This document shows positions 1 to 11,706 of a stretch of DNA of 64,000 nucleotides, piece after piece. Positions within the stretch are counted from its first letter, which is position 1. Each line of letters begins with the position of its first letter. Source of the stretch: Diadophis punctatus similis. Its lineage: Eukaryota; Chordata; Lepidosauria; Squamata; Dipsadidae. Position numbers and translations under genes: made by a program. Where the stretch lies: the NCBI GenBank assembly GCA_023053685.1, contig JALIGW010000001.1:52821359-52885358 (forward strand). The letters run 5' to 3'. The notes under the pieces were generated by a model. The model did no database searches. It was not told where the DNA came from and was given only the letters and a program-made list of their open reading frames with translations.

Positions 1-640
1 GTATACTGTGATCCCAAAACAAAGATATCGGGTCTTCCAGGGAAGAAATGGCGGACTGAAGATAGTTTCACAAAAAGTAGAGTGAGTAGACTGGGTCTTC
101 AATAATCCCTCTCCAGACAAAGTGAGGTCATGTATTGGGTTTACAAAAGAGGCTTGTTAAAGCTTGAAGAATTTTATGAGAAGGGAAAAAGTTGAAAATG
201 AAAATAAATCAAGTTCTAGGACATTATCAGAAGGAACTGAAGATCAAGATGGTTAAGTAAAATAATAAAGTTGGTTTATTTGATTAAGATTAAAATTGAT
301 ATGTTGTTATCTCTGGCAACACTTAAAGGATTTTTGCTGATATCAGAATTAAATTGATGAGGTTTTTATGGATCTGTTTATTTAAAAAAAGAGGATATGG
401 GGGAAAGATCATTTGTTGCATTTTAAGAAAATTGATAAGTTACTAAAATTATATTTGTAAGGAAAGGGAAAGTCATTGCTTTATTTTTTTTTCTTTGCTA
501 TATTCTTTTTTTCTTCCCCTGCCCCCTTATTTTTCTTTTCTGAACCTTCTATTATTCTTTGTATTTTTTTATTTGTCTTGGTTTTTACTGTAATTTTAAA
601 TAAAATTGTTCTAAAAAAATAAACGGAGGCATCATTTGAA
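1..640 (+). other. A/T-rich sequence, possibly a LINE 3' end
   Basis: No gene is seen. The stretch ends in a pyrimidine-rich segment followed by an AATAAA-type signal and an A-run near 598-622, which is the usual look of an L1-like 3' UTR. A similar T-rich segment with a polyadenylation-type end closes the L1-like element at 58.5-61.1 kb. I could not read a convincing ORF2 C-terminus upstream, so the assignment is a guess from base composition. Confidence 0.3.
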
Positions 641-885
641 CCAGGTTTGAGAAATTGAACTCCGCCTGTGTTCTGCTGCAGGTTGAATTGAGATGAAAAT
701 ATGAAAAAGTTGAATGGATCAAGAACTAGCATGCAGTGTTTTCTGTCAAGTGGATGACTGATGCAAGAAATAGTTTTTTAAGACTTGGGGGTGGGGGAAG
801 TCTGAACATTTCTGACCCAGAAGTAAGTTCTGACCTTGAACTGGTATGTTAAAGGATGCAAATGGAGAGAGAGTAACTGATTCCA

Positions 886-1440
886 AGTGGATCATTTCCT
901 ATTACTAGAAGATGAAGTTAGATCCATACTCCACATATTACCAAGTCAGAAGGCTACAGGAATATACAAAAACATGGCAAGTAACAGAAGAAGAATCAGT
1001 AAAGATTATAACCAATCTATGCCAGCAAATTTGGAGAACCAGCATAGTGGCCAGTATATTGAAAGAGATCAGTCTACATACCAATACCGATAAAAAGAAG
1101 ATTTAATGAAATGTGCAAATTATCTTACAGTGGCTTTAATTTCACATGCTAGCAAAACAATGCTTCAGATCATCCAATCCAGAGTATATCCCAACATGCA
1201 AAGAGATGCCAGATGTTCAAATGGGTTTAGAAGAGGCCAAGGAACAAGATATATTATTATTCATTCATGCTGAATAATTGAGAAAGTCAAAGAATATTAA
1301 AAAGATGTGCTTCAATAATTATAGACAGACTTCAATTGTGTCCATCATGTCACATTCTGAAATGTGTCATTCAGAAGTCAGAATCCCGGAATACATTGTC
1401 TTCATGCGAAACCTATACACGGATTAGGAAGCTTCATTTT
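886..1440 (+). pseudogene. BovB (RTE-clade) reverse transcriptase fragment, 5' portion
   Basis: Translation in shifting frames gives a run typical of the BovB reverse transcriptase. TEEESVKIITNLCQQIWRT is read near 970-1045. It is followed by ASKTMLQIIQSR near 1150 and by a stretch resembling the region before the RT palm (PDV/GFRRGQGTR) near 1205-1250. IPEYIVFMRNLYTD is read near 1388-1430. Several frameshifts and stops show a dead copy. BovB encodes an apurinic-type endonuclease and RT that copies its RNA at a nicked chromosomal site. Only part of the RT is present, and an antisense CR1 at about 1515-2120 separates it from its continuation at 2127-2930. Confidence 0.75.
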
Positions 1441-1514
1441 AAACAAACATTGCAAAGCAGAATGACTCCAGGAAGGCAAAAGAATGAGACAAGGCTATAT
1501 GAAAGTTTCAGATT

Positions 1515-2120
1515 AACAGAGTTGGAAGGGACCTTGTAGGTCATCTAGTCCAACCCCCCACTCAAGCAGGAGACCCTACACCATTTCCAACAAATGGCAG
1601 TCCAATCTCTTCTTGACCCCCTCCTCTCTGTGGTAGCCCCTCAAATATTGGAACACTGCTATCATGTCTCCCCTGGTCCTTCTCTTCACTAGACTAGCCA
1701 TGCCCAATTCCTGGAACCCTTCTTCATGTGTTTTCGTTTCCAGTCCCCTAATCATCCTGGTTGCTCTCCTCTGCACTTTTTCTAGAGTTTCAACATCTTT
1801 TTTATAGTGTGGTGACCAAAACTGGTTGCAGTACTCTAGGAGTGGTCTAACTAAGGCTTTATAGAGTTGTATTAGTACTTCACTAGATCTAGATTGTATC
1901 CCTCTGTTAATGCAATTTAGGATTGCATTGGCTTTTTTGGCTGCCACTGCACACTCCTGGCTCATATTTAGCTGGTTGTTCACTAGGACTCCAAGATCCC
2001 TCTCACAGTCAATTGCTATTAAGCCTGGTTTCACCCAGTTTATATGTATACTTTTGGTTTTTCTTACCTAAGTGTAGGGCTTTACTTTTCTCTACATTGA
2101 ATTTCATTTTGTTAGATAGG
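1515..2120 (-). mobile_element. CR1 LINE 3' fragment inserted in BovB
   Basis: The minus strand encodes the C-terminus of a CR1 ORF2, read at 2034-1576. Diagnostic segments are ERDLGVLVNNQLNMSQ, LVRPLLEYCNQFWSPHYKKD, LEKVQRRATRMIRGLE and GDMIAVFQYLRG. The usual 3' UTR motif (antisense of GGACTAGATGACCT) follows at about 1515-1560. An internal deletion of roughly 50 codons joins HREEG directly to KKRLDCHL. The complete version of that segment can be seen in the CR1 at 61.8-62.1 kb. The element is 5'-truncated, as most CR1 copies are, and interrupts an older BovB copy. Confidence 0.85.
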
Positions 2121-2126
2121 GCCCAG

Positions 2127-2930
2127 TGTTCATATACTATCACCTTATTTATTCAACCTGTATGTGAAACATCTACTGTAGGAAGTTGCATTGGAATATT
2201 TTTAAAATTGGAGGAAAAATAACAGTAGCCTACACTATACTGAGGACACTACTTTGATAGTGTCTGATAGTGAATGAACTGACAACTCTAATAATGCAAG
2301 TCATGAAGAAAAGTGGGAAATGGAGCTAAAGTTATGTATATAAAGAAGACAAAAGTAATGGCAATAGGTACAGCAACCAATCTTATTGAAGGTATCACTT
2401 CAAGAGATTGAAGTGGTGGGTATTTTCTATCTTTTAGGATCAACTAAACAAGTAGTAAAGGAGAAAAGTAGTCAAGAAGCAACTGCAGTCTAAGCACATG
2501 GTAGAGTGGTAGTAAAAACCTTGGGAGATATATAGAAATATATAACATGTCTGTACTTACAAAGGTTAGAACCTTTGTATAACATGTCTGTACTTACAAA
2601 AGTTAGAATTGTACAGTTAGATTTGGAAGAAGCAGGATAGAAAGAGAATTGACATTTTGGCATTTTGGTGTTGGTCCCGAGAATACTACGGATAGCCAAG
2701 AAAACAAACAATAACTAAACAAATGAACCCAGACCTCTCATTGAAGGCAGAAATGAGCAGCCTCAAATTATCATACTTTATACACATTATATAAAGACTG
2801 ATTCTTTAGATAAAATTATAATGCTGGGAAAGATGGAAGAAAAGACGAGAAGACAGCAAGAAGCATCAAGATATATGTCCTCGCTTACAGTGGCAGTGGG
2901 CGCAACATTAGGAGACTGAAGAACTAGATT
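2127..2930 (+). pseudogene. BovB reverse transcriptase fragment, continuation after the CR1
   Basis: The reading resumes with ILSPYLFNLYVKHL at about 2130-2175, the RT segment just after the conserved GC motif. KLCIKKTKVMAIGT-like sequence follows near 2325-2370, then a degraded segment near 2630-2690 resembling RIDxxxxWCW. QMNPDLSLKAEMSSLKLSYF is spread over about 2720-2785, followed by a GK-E-RR-like basic patch near 2830-2860. Frameshifts are frequent. Order and orientation match the 886-1440 fragment, so both belong to one BovB copy split by CR1. Confidence 0.7.
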
Positions 2931-4544
2931 GGGGACAAATTGTCCTGGAGAAAATCTGTCTTCCTGATTACTAAGAACTGACACTGATTTGGTGTCATAA
3001 TCAAATTAAACTTTAGCTGCCAGGTTAGCTCTTCTGCATTTGTTTCTTGGTTTTTACAGCAAAGCATTTATGTATTTAAAACTTCAATAGATTTTACAGG
3101 CTATTCTTCTCCAACCTTCTTTTATTTGTTGTATGCAATTAAAAATGTCACTTTGCATATGACACTGACAGCTGGGCAGTAAATCACAGTGTTGCTATGC
3201 TGTCACCTTTCTGGATATAATTCAGTAACAAGTTTAAACAGAGCAGATGAAGTTATGTTGCAAGTATTTTGTAAACGGACACAGAATAGATTTTGGCAGA
3301 AAATCCTTTAAGTCTGTGTGTTTTCATGGTTCTGTACCTATTCCTAAAAGATCAAGTTTCAAATGCATATTCAAATATAATAGACAATCTCAGTTTCATT
3401 CTCCAGGTAGATAGGCAGAACTATTACACTGCTAAGTCTTCCCTTTGATCATTTGCTTAGCAATTTTTGCATTCGTTTTTCAGGTGATTATGAAAATAAT
3501 GAAATAAGATTTGCACAAAACCCATATGTAATGCAATTAAAATGATTTCAGATTTAAAATGATTATAGAATAAACAGCCACTTCAGTTGGCATTCTGTTA
3601 AGTGCTCTTTGATACCAGTTCACAACATAAAATGTCCAAATGGTCACAACAGATTTGCTAGTCGAGACAGTTGTTGCATTGGAGTTTGATAGTATTTTTT
3701 TGTGCATGTGCACAAAAGGGATTTCTATCAAAGCAAAACAATCCACCTCAACATATCAATTGGCAGCATCATGGTGGGACACCATGGCAGGGTCCTAGTT
3801 GATTCCAGCAGCTAGGAATCCAGATAGCTCTCTGAAGTGAAGCTGGGCCATTCACTCGTACTTTACTGGTGTCTCTGCATAGGAATGTAAAAGCTTGAGA
3901 GGCTTTACTATATTCCTTCCAAGAAAACAACAAATGTTATTTGTTAGAGAAGCATTCAAAGGCAATAGAGGAAGAGCACAAATCTTGGTATTTCCTGGGT
4001 TTATCTGCACTGGATTTGCTGTTCTTACATTCCAGTTATTGGAAGAAAGTTGCCAAAGACACGTTCTTTCTCTTCTGTTAAATGTTCTTGATTCAAAGGC
4101 TTTAGAAAAGTTGATGGGAATGGCAGTTCTAATCAGAGAAAGGACAGTACGAACAAAAGTGTGGCTTCCATCATAGTCAGTGCTGCCATCATTTGCTTTC
4201 GAAAACTTCAGACTTGATATACTGCATAGTCAAATAGAATTACTGAAGTAAATTAGATTCGTGGCCCTGATGCCAAGAGGGTAAACCATCTCACTCTAAA
4301 ATTGGCCTCATACCCTCAAATCAACACTTAGCATGCCAAGTATAACATGATCATTGTGAGAGCAGATATTTTTAACTTTTTGTGATAGGAGACTGACTGG
4401 GTCTCTTAGAAGTGACCTTAGACTTTTACTAAATGCTGTTTACCTAAAAATCTAGCGTACTTTCAGCAATATTGCTTGGCCAGCATGGTAGATCTGGCTG
4501 AAAAGCTCAGCTCTGATTAGAAGAACATTTGTTGCGAATCCTTC
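2931..4544. other. No gene seen; presumed LYPLAL1 intron
   Basis: The stretch has A/T-rich unique sequence with short spurious open frames only. The longest, a 93-codon + frame at 3895-4176, has no recognisable motif and no splice-site arrangement that I can defend. Confidence 0.5.
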
Positions 4545-4552
4545 TGATAGGG

Positions 4553-4684
4553 CAGTGCTTTTCAAACCTGTCAACTTTAAGATGTGTGGACTTCAACTCC
4601 CACAATTCTTCAGCCAGCATTCTGCCTGAGGAATTCTGGTGGTTGAAGTCCATACATCTTAATTTGGCAAGTTTGAAAACACTG
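4553..4684. mobile_element. Palindromic hAT-like MITE, old copy
   Basis: Terminal repeats CAGTGCTTTTCAAACC and the inverse of GTTTGAAAACACTG bound a hairpin built around ACTTCAACTCCCACAATTC. The flanks TGATAGGG and AGATAGGA look like a degraded 8-bp target duplication. Related copies lie at 18266, 35164, 41311, 49615 and 63222. Confidence 0.7.
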
Positions 4685-4870
4685 AGATAGGAGATGTTTT
4701 TTCTCAAAACTAGAAGTTAATATCTATCCGAGATTATGTTTCTATTTCCTTTGATTGGTGTGCCTACTTGGAATATATTTGGCTTGCTTGCTGACCTTAT
4801 ATGAATAGGAACATCATCTGAAGAAAGGGAGCCAGGGCATACCAAAACCAGCTCATCAAAACTGGATTGT

Positions 4871-4939
4871 GCCGCCCTGAGTCCCTTGGGAGTTGGGCGG
4901 CATATAAGAAAACCAAAATAAATAAATAAATAAATAAAT
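4871..4939 (+). repeat. L2-type LINE or SINE 3' tail fragment
   Basis: GCCGCCCTGAGTCCC followed by a GGGCGGCATATAA stem and an (AAAT)n tail matches the 3' end of the full-length L2 at 26106-26175. Only the tail is present. Confidence 0.7.
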
Positions 4940-4944
4940 TAGCA

Positions 4945-7900
4945 ATAATAGTGCTCCAGTGACAGAGTGGTTTGGGAGTTGATCAAGGGAACATATTTCT
5001 TTTCTGCCTTTCTGAATTTAAAAACAAATCTTCCGGTTTTAATTATAAAGAAAAAAAAGTGCTTCTTGATATCATAAATTGTGAATAGTTTGCCAGTGTA
5101 ATCTCACGAGTCTGATTTAACTGTGATGTCTGCTGCCTAATTTCATTTACTGAACTATAGACATTTTCTGCTGGGCCTGTGTAGATGATGGCTAATCAAT
5201 CTTGATAAAGGTTGAAGTGAAAGTTACAAATAAAGCCTATGGCTGCTTTACTGGCTAGAAGTGTGACATTGTTGAAGTGAAACACCTCTTCAGAGATCTG
5301 CACAGTCTTCTTTACTATAGCAATTTGGGGAGAATTATTGGATGATTTTATACTATTAACTTTAGGTTCACAGCTTCTTAATAACTGCTTAATAACTATA
5401 TTCCTTAATAACAGTTTTCTGTACCAATAGATCATGGTCACTGAATCGGAACAATATATGGGAAGATAAGCATAGCTCATTCAGAGTGCACATTTTACAT
5501 TTAAAAGACTCAGATTTAGTCTCCAGATCAAAATGGATCATGCTACCGCTGTTACAAAATATTTTCTTCCATTTAAAACCATAAAGACCCTCTGCCAGTC
5601 AGATGAAGTAATACTGATTAGGCTAGAAGTCAACTTTCAGTTATTACAATAGTACAGTGAAGTTTCTCATGAGCTCCTGTGTGCCGCAGTGAATATCCTC
5701 AGACAACTTTGCTTTAAAAAAAAGCTGGGGGTGGGATTTCTTTAATCTTGTAAGTAAAAATTTTGTGGAGAACAGTTTTTGTTTTAGTAACTGACAGTTC
5801 TGTTTTCAACCAGAGTTTCTGTTACGAACTGCCAGTGGTCATGGCTATTAAAACATGGGTGGGGGGGGAGGGAATATTTGAGGGTTAGCTTTATTGTTCA
5901 TTTCCCTTCACTTTTTTTCCAATTTGTCAAAGTTGCAGTGTTTTGTGCATTAGCTGGTGACCAATTGAAACAACTGATTCATTTTGTGAATATACAAGCC
6001 TCTTCCTTTATGCTCAACAGTCATTGCAAAAAATGTATTTAAGGGCTATATTTTCCAACGGCCAGTTTGTAGAAGATTTATAATTGTGGCCAAATAATAA
6101 TCTTGCAAAGATTAAGTCATTTATAGGTTAAGGATTATGTAGAAAACCTGATTTATATTTCCATAGGTCACTTAATTATTTACAGTCCCGAAAAACAACT
6201 GATTCAGCTTTCTCTTATGATATATAATTTCATCTTTTAATTCCCGCAGTCCTTGATTATTGTGATTAAATGTGTTGCAACTTTGGTTGGGATTTTAAAA
6301 ATAGCATCTGCTGCCACGTCTCTCAAAATGCTTTTTCTCTCTCTTTTGAGCAGGCATGGCTAATACTTTAAATACTGTTACAGCTGCTAGCGGAGCAACT
6401 TAAACATTTGTTTTCTGTTGAATGCCTAAATCAAGAAAGAATATTTCTTATATTTCTCTTAAATAGAAAGTGATAGTTTAAATTGGCATTATAGCAGGTA
6501 ACGTGTTCAAGTTAAAATTATGTTGTCCCAACTTTTTGAAATAACTATACTGTACCTTGTTACGCTTCACTAAATCTAGGTCAAGGAATCTTTGTGCATT
6601 TCCTTCTCAAAATCCTTCCCACTCCAAATTCAAACTGAACCTAGCAAGACCATGGACTCTACATGCACTCTTTTCAGTTACCGGCAGATAACTTTTGCAA
6701 TTTTTATTGTATATATTGTGAAGAATGTTGATCTCTTTCCATTTAAGAAAATATTTATGGAGCCTTGGAAAATGGCTTTGTAGAATAGTGCAGACATTTT
6801 TTTTAAGCTTTCAATGCAGATTCTTTTTTCTTTTTTTCTGAGTTCCTTGTAGCAATTCTCTCTTCTTTGGCTGTGATTCAGAATCATCAGTCAGTTTGAC
6901 ACTATTCTAAATAAATTGGCAGATACTTGACTCACAAAAACCCTGTTGATAGCAATGGAGATGAATTGATAGAATTGTATTGGGAGACTTGCTATGGATA
7001 ACTCACCCAATACCTCAGTTGGATTCCTACTCTTTTTTACCAACTTTAACTATGGTCACATTTTTCTGATAGCTTCACAGCATTTTTATTTACACCTACA
7101 AAGCAATCCAATGAAAATTCAATAAAGCTAGAATTTCATGAGATACTCAGATAGAAAGAGTCCCTAAATGATGTCGTTTTTGTGTAGAATTCATTTTTCT
7201 ATTCTAAATAAAGTTACAGTTGGTAATTTTATATATTAGCATTGTATTCCAAATTTCTTTTTTAGAATTATAGGTCTCTAGGTATCTGCTTTTTAATGTT
7301 CCCTGAAGTTATAGGAGCTGAAGGAACTATAATTTCCCCATTCTATGTTGACTTTCTCCAGCTACAAAATTTCGTAATAATGCTATTATAGTGGCTGCTT
7401 TTTGTTCTCATTTAAATATCTTTGATTCATACTAAAAAAGTTAAACAGGGGTCAGAATCAGTTAGTATATAATTGAGAAATCGCTAGAAATTCCAGAGTT
7501 GGAGACTTAGTCTGGGAGAAAAAATCCAACCTGTAAAAAGGCAATACTAAATCACTTCCATATTATTGTAAAGAAAATAACCTAGATATGTCTGTGTAAT
7601 TGTCCTGTGCCAAGATTGACTTGGCTTTCCTGTATTCTTTTTTCATTTTGTTTATACCATTATCCAGTTGAATCTCACTTTAGACTCTTTTTTATTATGG
7701 AATAATAGTGTTACTTTTGTAAACTGCTTCTGACTTTTTATGAAAGAAGTTTAAAAACTCTTCTAGAAATGAACTAATTTTAAAAGTCTATAAAGTCTGC
7801 ATTTAAAGTTTCCCTGGATCTCTAGGGCCTCAGCTTGTGGAGATCTGATTTAAAGATATCTAATGCCTGTTATTCTTCAACTCTCTGCACAGTATGGAGC

Positions 7901-8040
7901 TATATAGCAATCAGGGTGGAATTAATTTAAATACATTATTTTAAAAAAATTGAATAGTTTTTATTAAGCCATTGTCAAACATAAGTAAAGTAAAAACGAA
8001 CGCTCACCAAAGATTAAATAAAAAAATTATGCAGTAGAAC
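4945..8040. other. No gene seen; presumed intron
   Basis: A/T-rich sequence without recognisable coding exons, repeats or RNA genes. Short open frames at 5196-5480 and 6592-6783 look spurious. Confidence 0.5.
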
Positions 8041-8090
8041 CAGGGGTGGGTTCCACTTACCTTCGCCACCGGTTCGCATCACGACGTTTT
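8041..8090. repeat. Terminal fragment of a hAT-like element (GGTGGGTTCC family)
   Basis: CAGGGGTGGGTTCC followed by a CCACCGGTTCGC segment resembles the ends at 28600-28613 and 34568-34750. It stops where the Tc1-like fragment begins, so it is only a partial end. Confidence 0.45.
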
Positions 8091-8093
8091 GAG

Positions 8094-8247
8094 TAAAGAG
8101 TAAACACAGTTGATTGATAATAAATGGCTTCAGCCAAACACTAACCATGAGTGACAGAAAGGTTTTCGTGTTATCATTCATATTCTCTGAAAAATGGCCA
8201 GGAAATCATAAATTCTGCCAGAGTATGTAAACTTATGAGCACAACTG
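8094..8247 (-). mobile_element. Tc1-like DNA transposon terminal fragment
   Basis: Read on the minus strand, it begins CAGTTGTGCTCATAAG, continues TTTACATACTCTGGCAG, and runs to TCAACTGTGTTTACTC. A TA dinucleotide sits just outside the terminus at 8248-8249, the expected target of Tc1/mariner elements. I recognise this as the terminal region of a Tc1-type family found repeated in lampreys and fishes. About 150 bp remain. There is no transposase and no second end. Confidence 0.65.
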
Positions 8248-8856
8248 TACATCAATAACAGTGATGTTGAAGGAGCTGCAGGTAAACGGCATCAGAATTT
8301 CATTTTGAGGAATGGTGCATCAAAAAAAAAATCCAAGTCAATAATGATAGTCTGTCTAATGCTTGGTTGGCATTACTGAATAGATACACTTACAAAAACG
8401 GAACAGTAAAAGAAATATATGTTTCCCCTCAAACCATCATAATGTGATAACTGTATTTTTGTTCAATTACAAAGAATACTGATAGTAACTTCAAAGGTTG
8501 ATCCATAAGTTATATCTAAGGCAAATAGTCCTTAAGAATAAGAGTATGATGCTATAACAAGATTTCCTAATCTAAATATGAAGATTATTCAAACCTTCTG
8601 CCTCCAGTGTCTGAAAAATGTGAGCTATTCTCAACATGGGCAACCTGGTCTTGAAGGTTTTTTTTTTTAGTGCAGCATTTACATTTTGCACACAAGTGAA
8701 ATAACTTCATTAAAATATTCCCTAGTGTGGTTCTTTTATGATCTGCTTCATTTTGAAGGTTTTCAATAGCTCTTCTTCGTCAAATTTTCAGAACTACAGT
8801 ATAAGTATGTGTTCCACTCACATTTTGATTCACTTTTGATTCCTCTTGCCTAACTA

Positions 8857-9226
8857 CAGGTAGTCCTCTGCTTACATCCACAAATGAGCACAAAATTTCT
8901 GTTTCTAAGTGAGATAGTTGTTAAGAGAGTTTTGCCCATTTTACGACCTTTCTTGCCACAGTTGTTAAGTGAATCACTGCAGTTGATAAGTTAGTAGCAC
9001 AGTTGTTAAGTGAGTTTGGGCTTCCCCATTGACTTTGCTTGTCAGAAAATCACAAAAGGGAATCACATTACCTCAGGACATTGCAACTGTCATAAATATG
9101 AACCAGTTGCCAAGCATTTGAATTTTGATGCTGTGACTATTAGGATGCTGGTCATAAGTCCCTTTTTCAGTGCTGTTGTAACGTTGAACGGTCATTAAAT
9201 GAATGTTGTAAGTTAAGGACTACCTG
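8857..9226. mobile_element. TA-flanked MITE (GGTAGTCC family), copy 1
   Basis: Terminal inverted repeats CAGGTAGTCCT and AGGACTACCTG bound a 370-bp non-coding element, flanked on both sides by TA (8855-8856, 9227-9228). The TA target suggests mobilisation by a Tc1/mariner-type transposase. Related copies lie at 16679-17033 and 33563-33830, with a terminal fragment at 34440-34535. Confidence 0.8.
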
Positions 9227-9239
9227 TATATCCAGACTC

Positions 9240-10380
9240 CTTGCCCAGATGTAGTTATGCCAATGAATATGAATTTATGGATTATGAATAAGTGTTAAAA
9301 TCATTGTTAGATTAAGCAAATATTTTCTTTCTTTAGAAATTTGAGCACATTTTGAGGTTTGGGGAGGAGGGCTATCTTACAGCATTGAATATAATGCCTG
9401 AGAAATATTTTTGCACAACCAGAGGCTCAGATTCAGAAAAATAATTAAGCCTATACATCCATCTTCAGTGGGTAGAATATAAAAGGATAAGAGCTAGCCA
9501 AGTGGTTAAGTCTCCCATGTTGAAAGTGAGGACACTTAAAACTTTGCTTAGCTTTCTTGGATTATATTCATGGAATTAAAAGAAACTTCAGCTGGGAAGC
9601 ATTTATTACAACAAAGAAGCTGAGTTGACAAAAAAATGAATTTTTAAAACATACATATGTGCAGAGCTATTCTTTAGTATGGCACTTGGCACCCATGCTG
9701 ACCCTGAGTACTTCTGTTGCCAGTGAAGTGGAAGCCAAGAGCCATCAGAAGCTACCACCAGTGGACCGATCTATTTCAAACTGAGTATCGGGAAAAGAAA
9801 ACCAAGCTTCTCCAATGTAAAAAAGATGGCATTATTCCTACAAACATGTCTACCTAAATTTACTGCTGGCCGTTTTACAAGAAAAAAATTTTAACTTTAA
9901 AAAAAAAGAGGGCAGTGTATTTTGCCTTGCTGAGACTTCCTTATTACCCATTAACATTATTCTTCAGATTCAGAATGTATCATTCCTTATCTGACGTATG
10001 TTTATTTTTCTACTAAACTGGATGGACAGTTCTGGGACTGCGGGCTAGATTCCAGAGCTTCATTTTGGAAGAAATGGAATTACACATCCTTCTTTCTGAC
10101 AGCCTTTTTTTTTTAACGGATTAATAGTGTCTTCCTAAACAGCCTTTTATTTTTAAAAATCTTCATTGCTTAAAAAAACATTGTTTTGTTCAAATTGTTG
10201 GGTTGTCCTCTGTTAGTGGATATCTGCAAAGGGCATAAGCTGTGTGAAGATTCTCTTGAGTATAGTGTTGACTTTTTGAAGGTTTAGAAAATGTTTCTTA
10301 ATACATTTAACATTGGTTACTGATGTTGAAACTGTTAGCACTGATAATCCAAGAAACTCAAGAATTTAAGAGAATTAATA
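9240..10380. other. No gene seen; presumed intron
   Basis: Unique A/T-rich sequence. Nothing recognised. Confidence 0.45.
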
Positions 10381-10390
10381 TGCCCTATTC

Positions 10391-10927
10391 CCGTGGTGGC
10401 GAACCTATGGCACGCGTGCCAGAGGTGGCACGCGGAGCCATAGAAGCCGGCACACGAGGGTTGCCTACAGGCAAACCGGAAGTGCGAAAAAACGCACTTC
10501 TGGTTTGCCAGTGTGCTGTTTTTTGCACTCCGGAGGGTTCAGGGAAGCTCCCTGAAGCTCCGGAATGCAAAAAACTACAAAACGGACAAACCGGAAGTGC
10601 ACTTTTCCGCACTTCTGGTTTGTCCGTTTTGTAGTTTTTTGCATTCCGGAGCTTCAGGGAGCTTACCTGAACCCTCCGGAGTGCAAAAAACAGCATACCG
10701 GCAAACCAGAAGTGCGTTTTTTCGCACTTCCGGTTTGCCGGTTTCGTCGTCCCAAGCTCCGGTAAGCCTTTGCGCGGGGGTGGGGGGGGTGCGCATGCGA
10801 AGGGGGCAGCATGGGGGGGTGTTGTGCGCATGCGTGGGGGGGAGGGAATGGGTGTGGGCATGCGAGCGAGTGCGAGCGCGCGCCCCCCCTTTTTGGCACG
10901 CGAGCCGAAAAAGGTTCGCCACCACTG
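10391..10927. mobile_element. Large fold-back hAT MITE, copy A
   Basis: Ends CCGTGGTGGCGAACC and the inverse of CAGTGGTGGCGAACC are near-identical inverted repeats. The element is flanked by a perfect 8-bp duplication CCCTATTC (10383-10390, 10928-10935), the hAT signature. Positions 10471-10738 form one long palindrome centred near 10604 with an 8-base loop. Open frames across it on both strands are products of the palindrome. A close sister copy with a different target duplication is at 36555-37093. Confidence 0.9.
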
Positions 10928-10935
10928 CCCTATTC

Positions 10936-11536
10936 TATCAAGTGTTTCTCTAATTATGGATGGGAGTGTTTCTTTAATTATGGATTTCTGTAACTACTAC
11001 TTTAAAACTACATGCTTTATAGCAACATTAGCTTTATGTTCTTGTTTTCTCTCACAACAACTTTGTAGAATAAATTGCAGTTAATTGTATGATATAAGGA
11101 GTAAAGCAAGGTTGATGGGAGGGGAGCTGCATTCTGAGTTTAAAGGTTTGTCGCTTTACTTAGGGATCTGAGTAGTTGCTCTAAATATAGGCTCTTTGTA
11201 TTCCATATTTTTAATCTATGCTAAGAGAAGCTCTAATCTAAAGCAAAGATACACACAACCAAGTTTAGGAGAGTAAATGGCAAACATGAGGTTAGGTTCC
11301 TGCATATGAACAGGCTGTTTGCTCTTAATGTTCTATAGACATACATACCCTTAAAAAATGACTCAGGTCTTGTTTAAACAAACATAGCTGTTTGATGTAG
11401 TTTTGTCTTACCTCCATGATTGAATGGCAATTTTACACACTACAGTCTCCTAGGTACAAAGGGAATGAGTCTAAAACACAAAAAAACTTTTATATGAAAT
11501 TTGTCCTCATGCATTTCTCATCCATCTTTCTTTCAG
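10936..11536. other. Presumed intron 2 end, ahead of LYPLAL1 exon 3
   Basis: No gene or repeat recognised. A pyrimidine-rich tract ending TTTCTTTCAG at 11527-11536 is the splice acceptor for the next exon. Confidence 0.55.
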
Positions 11537-11706
11537 ACCATATACACCAATGAGGGGGTCTTTGTCCAATGTGTGGTTTGACAGATACAAGATCTCTAAT
11601 GATTGCTCAGAACATACTGAAACCATTGATGTGATGTGTCAAGCACTTAACAGTTTGATTGATGATGAAGTTAAAAATGGCATCAGGAAAAACAGAATAC
11701 TGTTGG
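11537..11706 (+). CDS. LYPLAL1: LYPLAL1 exon 3 (lysophospholipase-like protein 1)
   Basis: This exon encodes [16 protein letters not shown] and continues to the segment ending [12 protein letters not shown], closely matching vertebrate LYPLAL1. The family are cytosolic serine hydrolases of the acyl-protein thioesterase / carboxylesterase type, with LYPLAL1 preferring short acyl esters. A pyrimidine tract plus CAG precedes the exon, and GGTAAGA follows it. The exon starts in phase 2 (two bases of an Arg codon come from the previous exon) and ends after the first base of a Gly codon, matching exon 4. The roughly 64 N-terminal residues, including the HGSGDSG oxyanion region of the human protein, must lie on exons upstream of the window. 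I did not find them in 1-11536. No stop or frameshift is present, so the gene looks functional. Confidence 0.93.

Noticed and set aside
3895..4176. 93-codon + frame
   Set aside because: No known motif, no splice signals and no second exon that would support it.
6880..6900. CTGATGA on the minus strand, candidate hammerhead
   Set aside because: The following sequence cannot form stem II and lacks GAAA.
10385..10953. Several overlapping frames of 100-158 codons on both strands
   Set aside because: All are products of the palindromic MITE and its G/C-rich interior.
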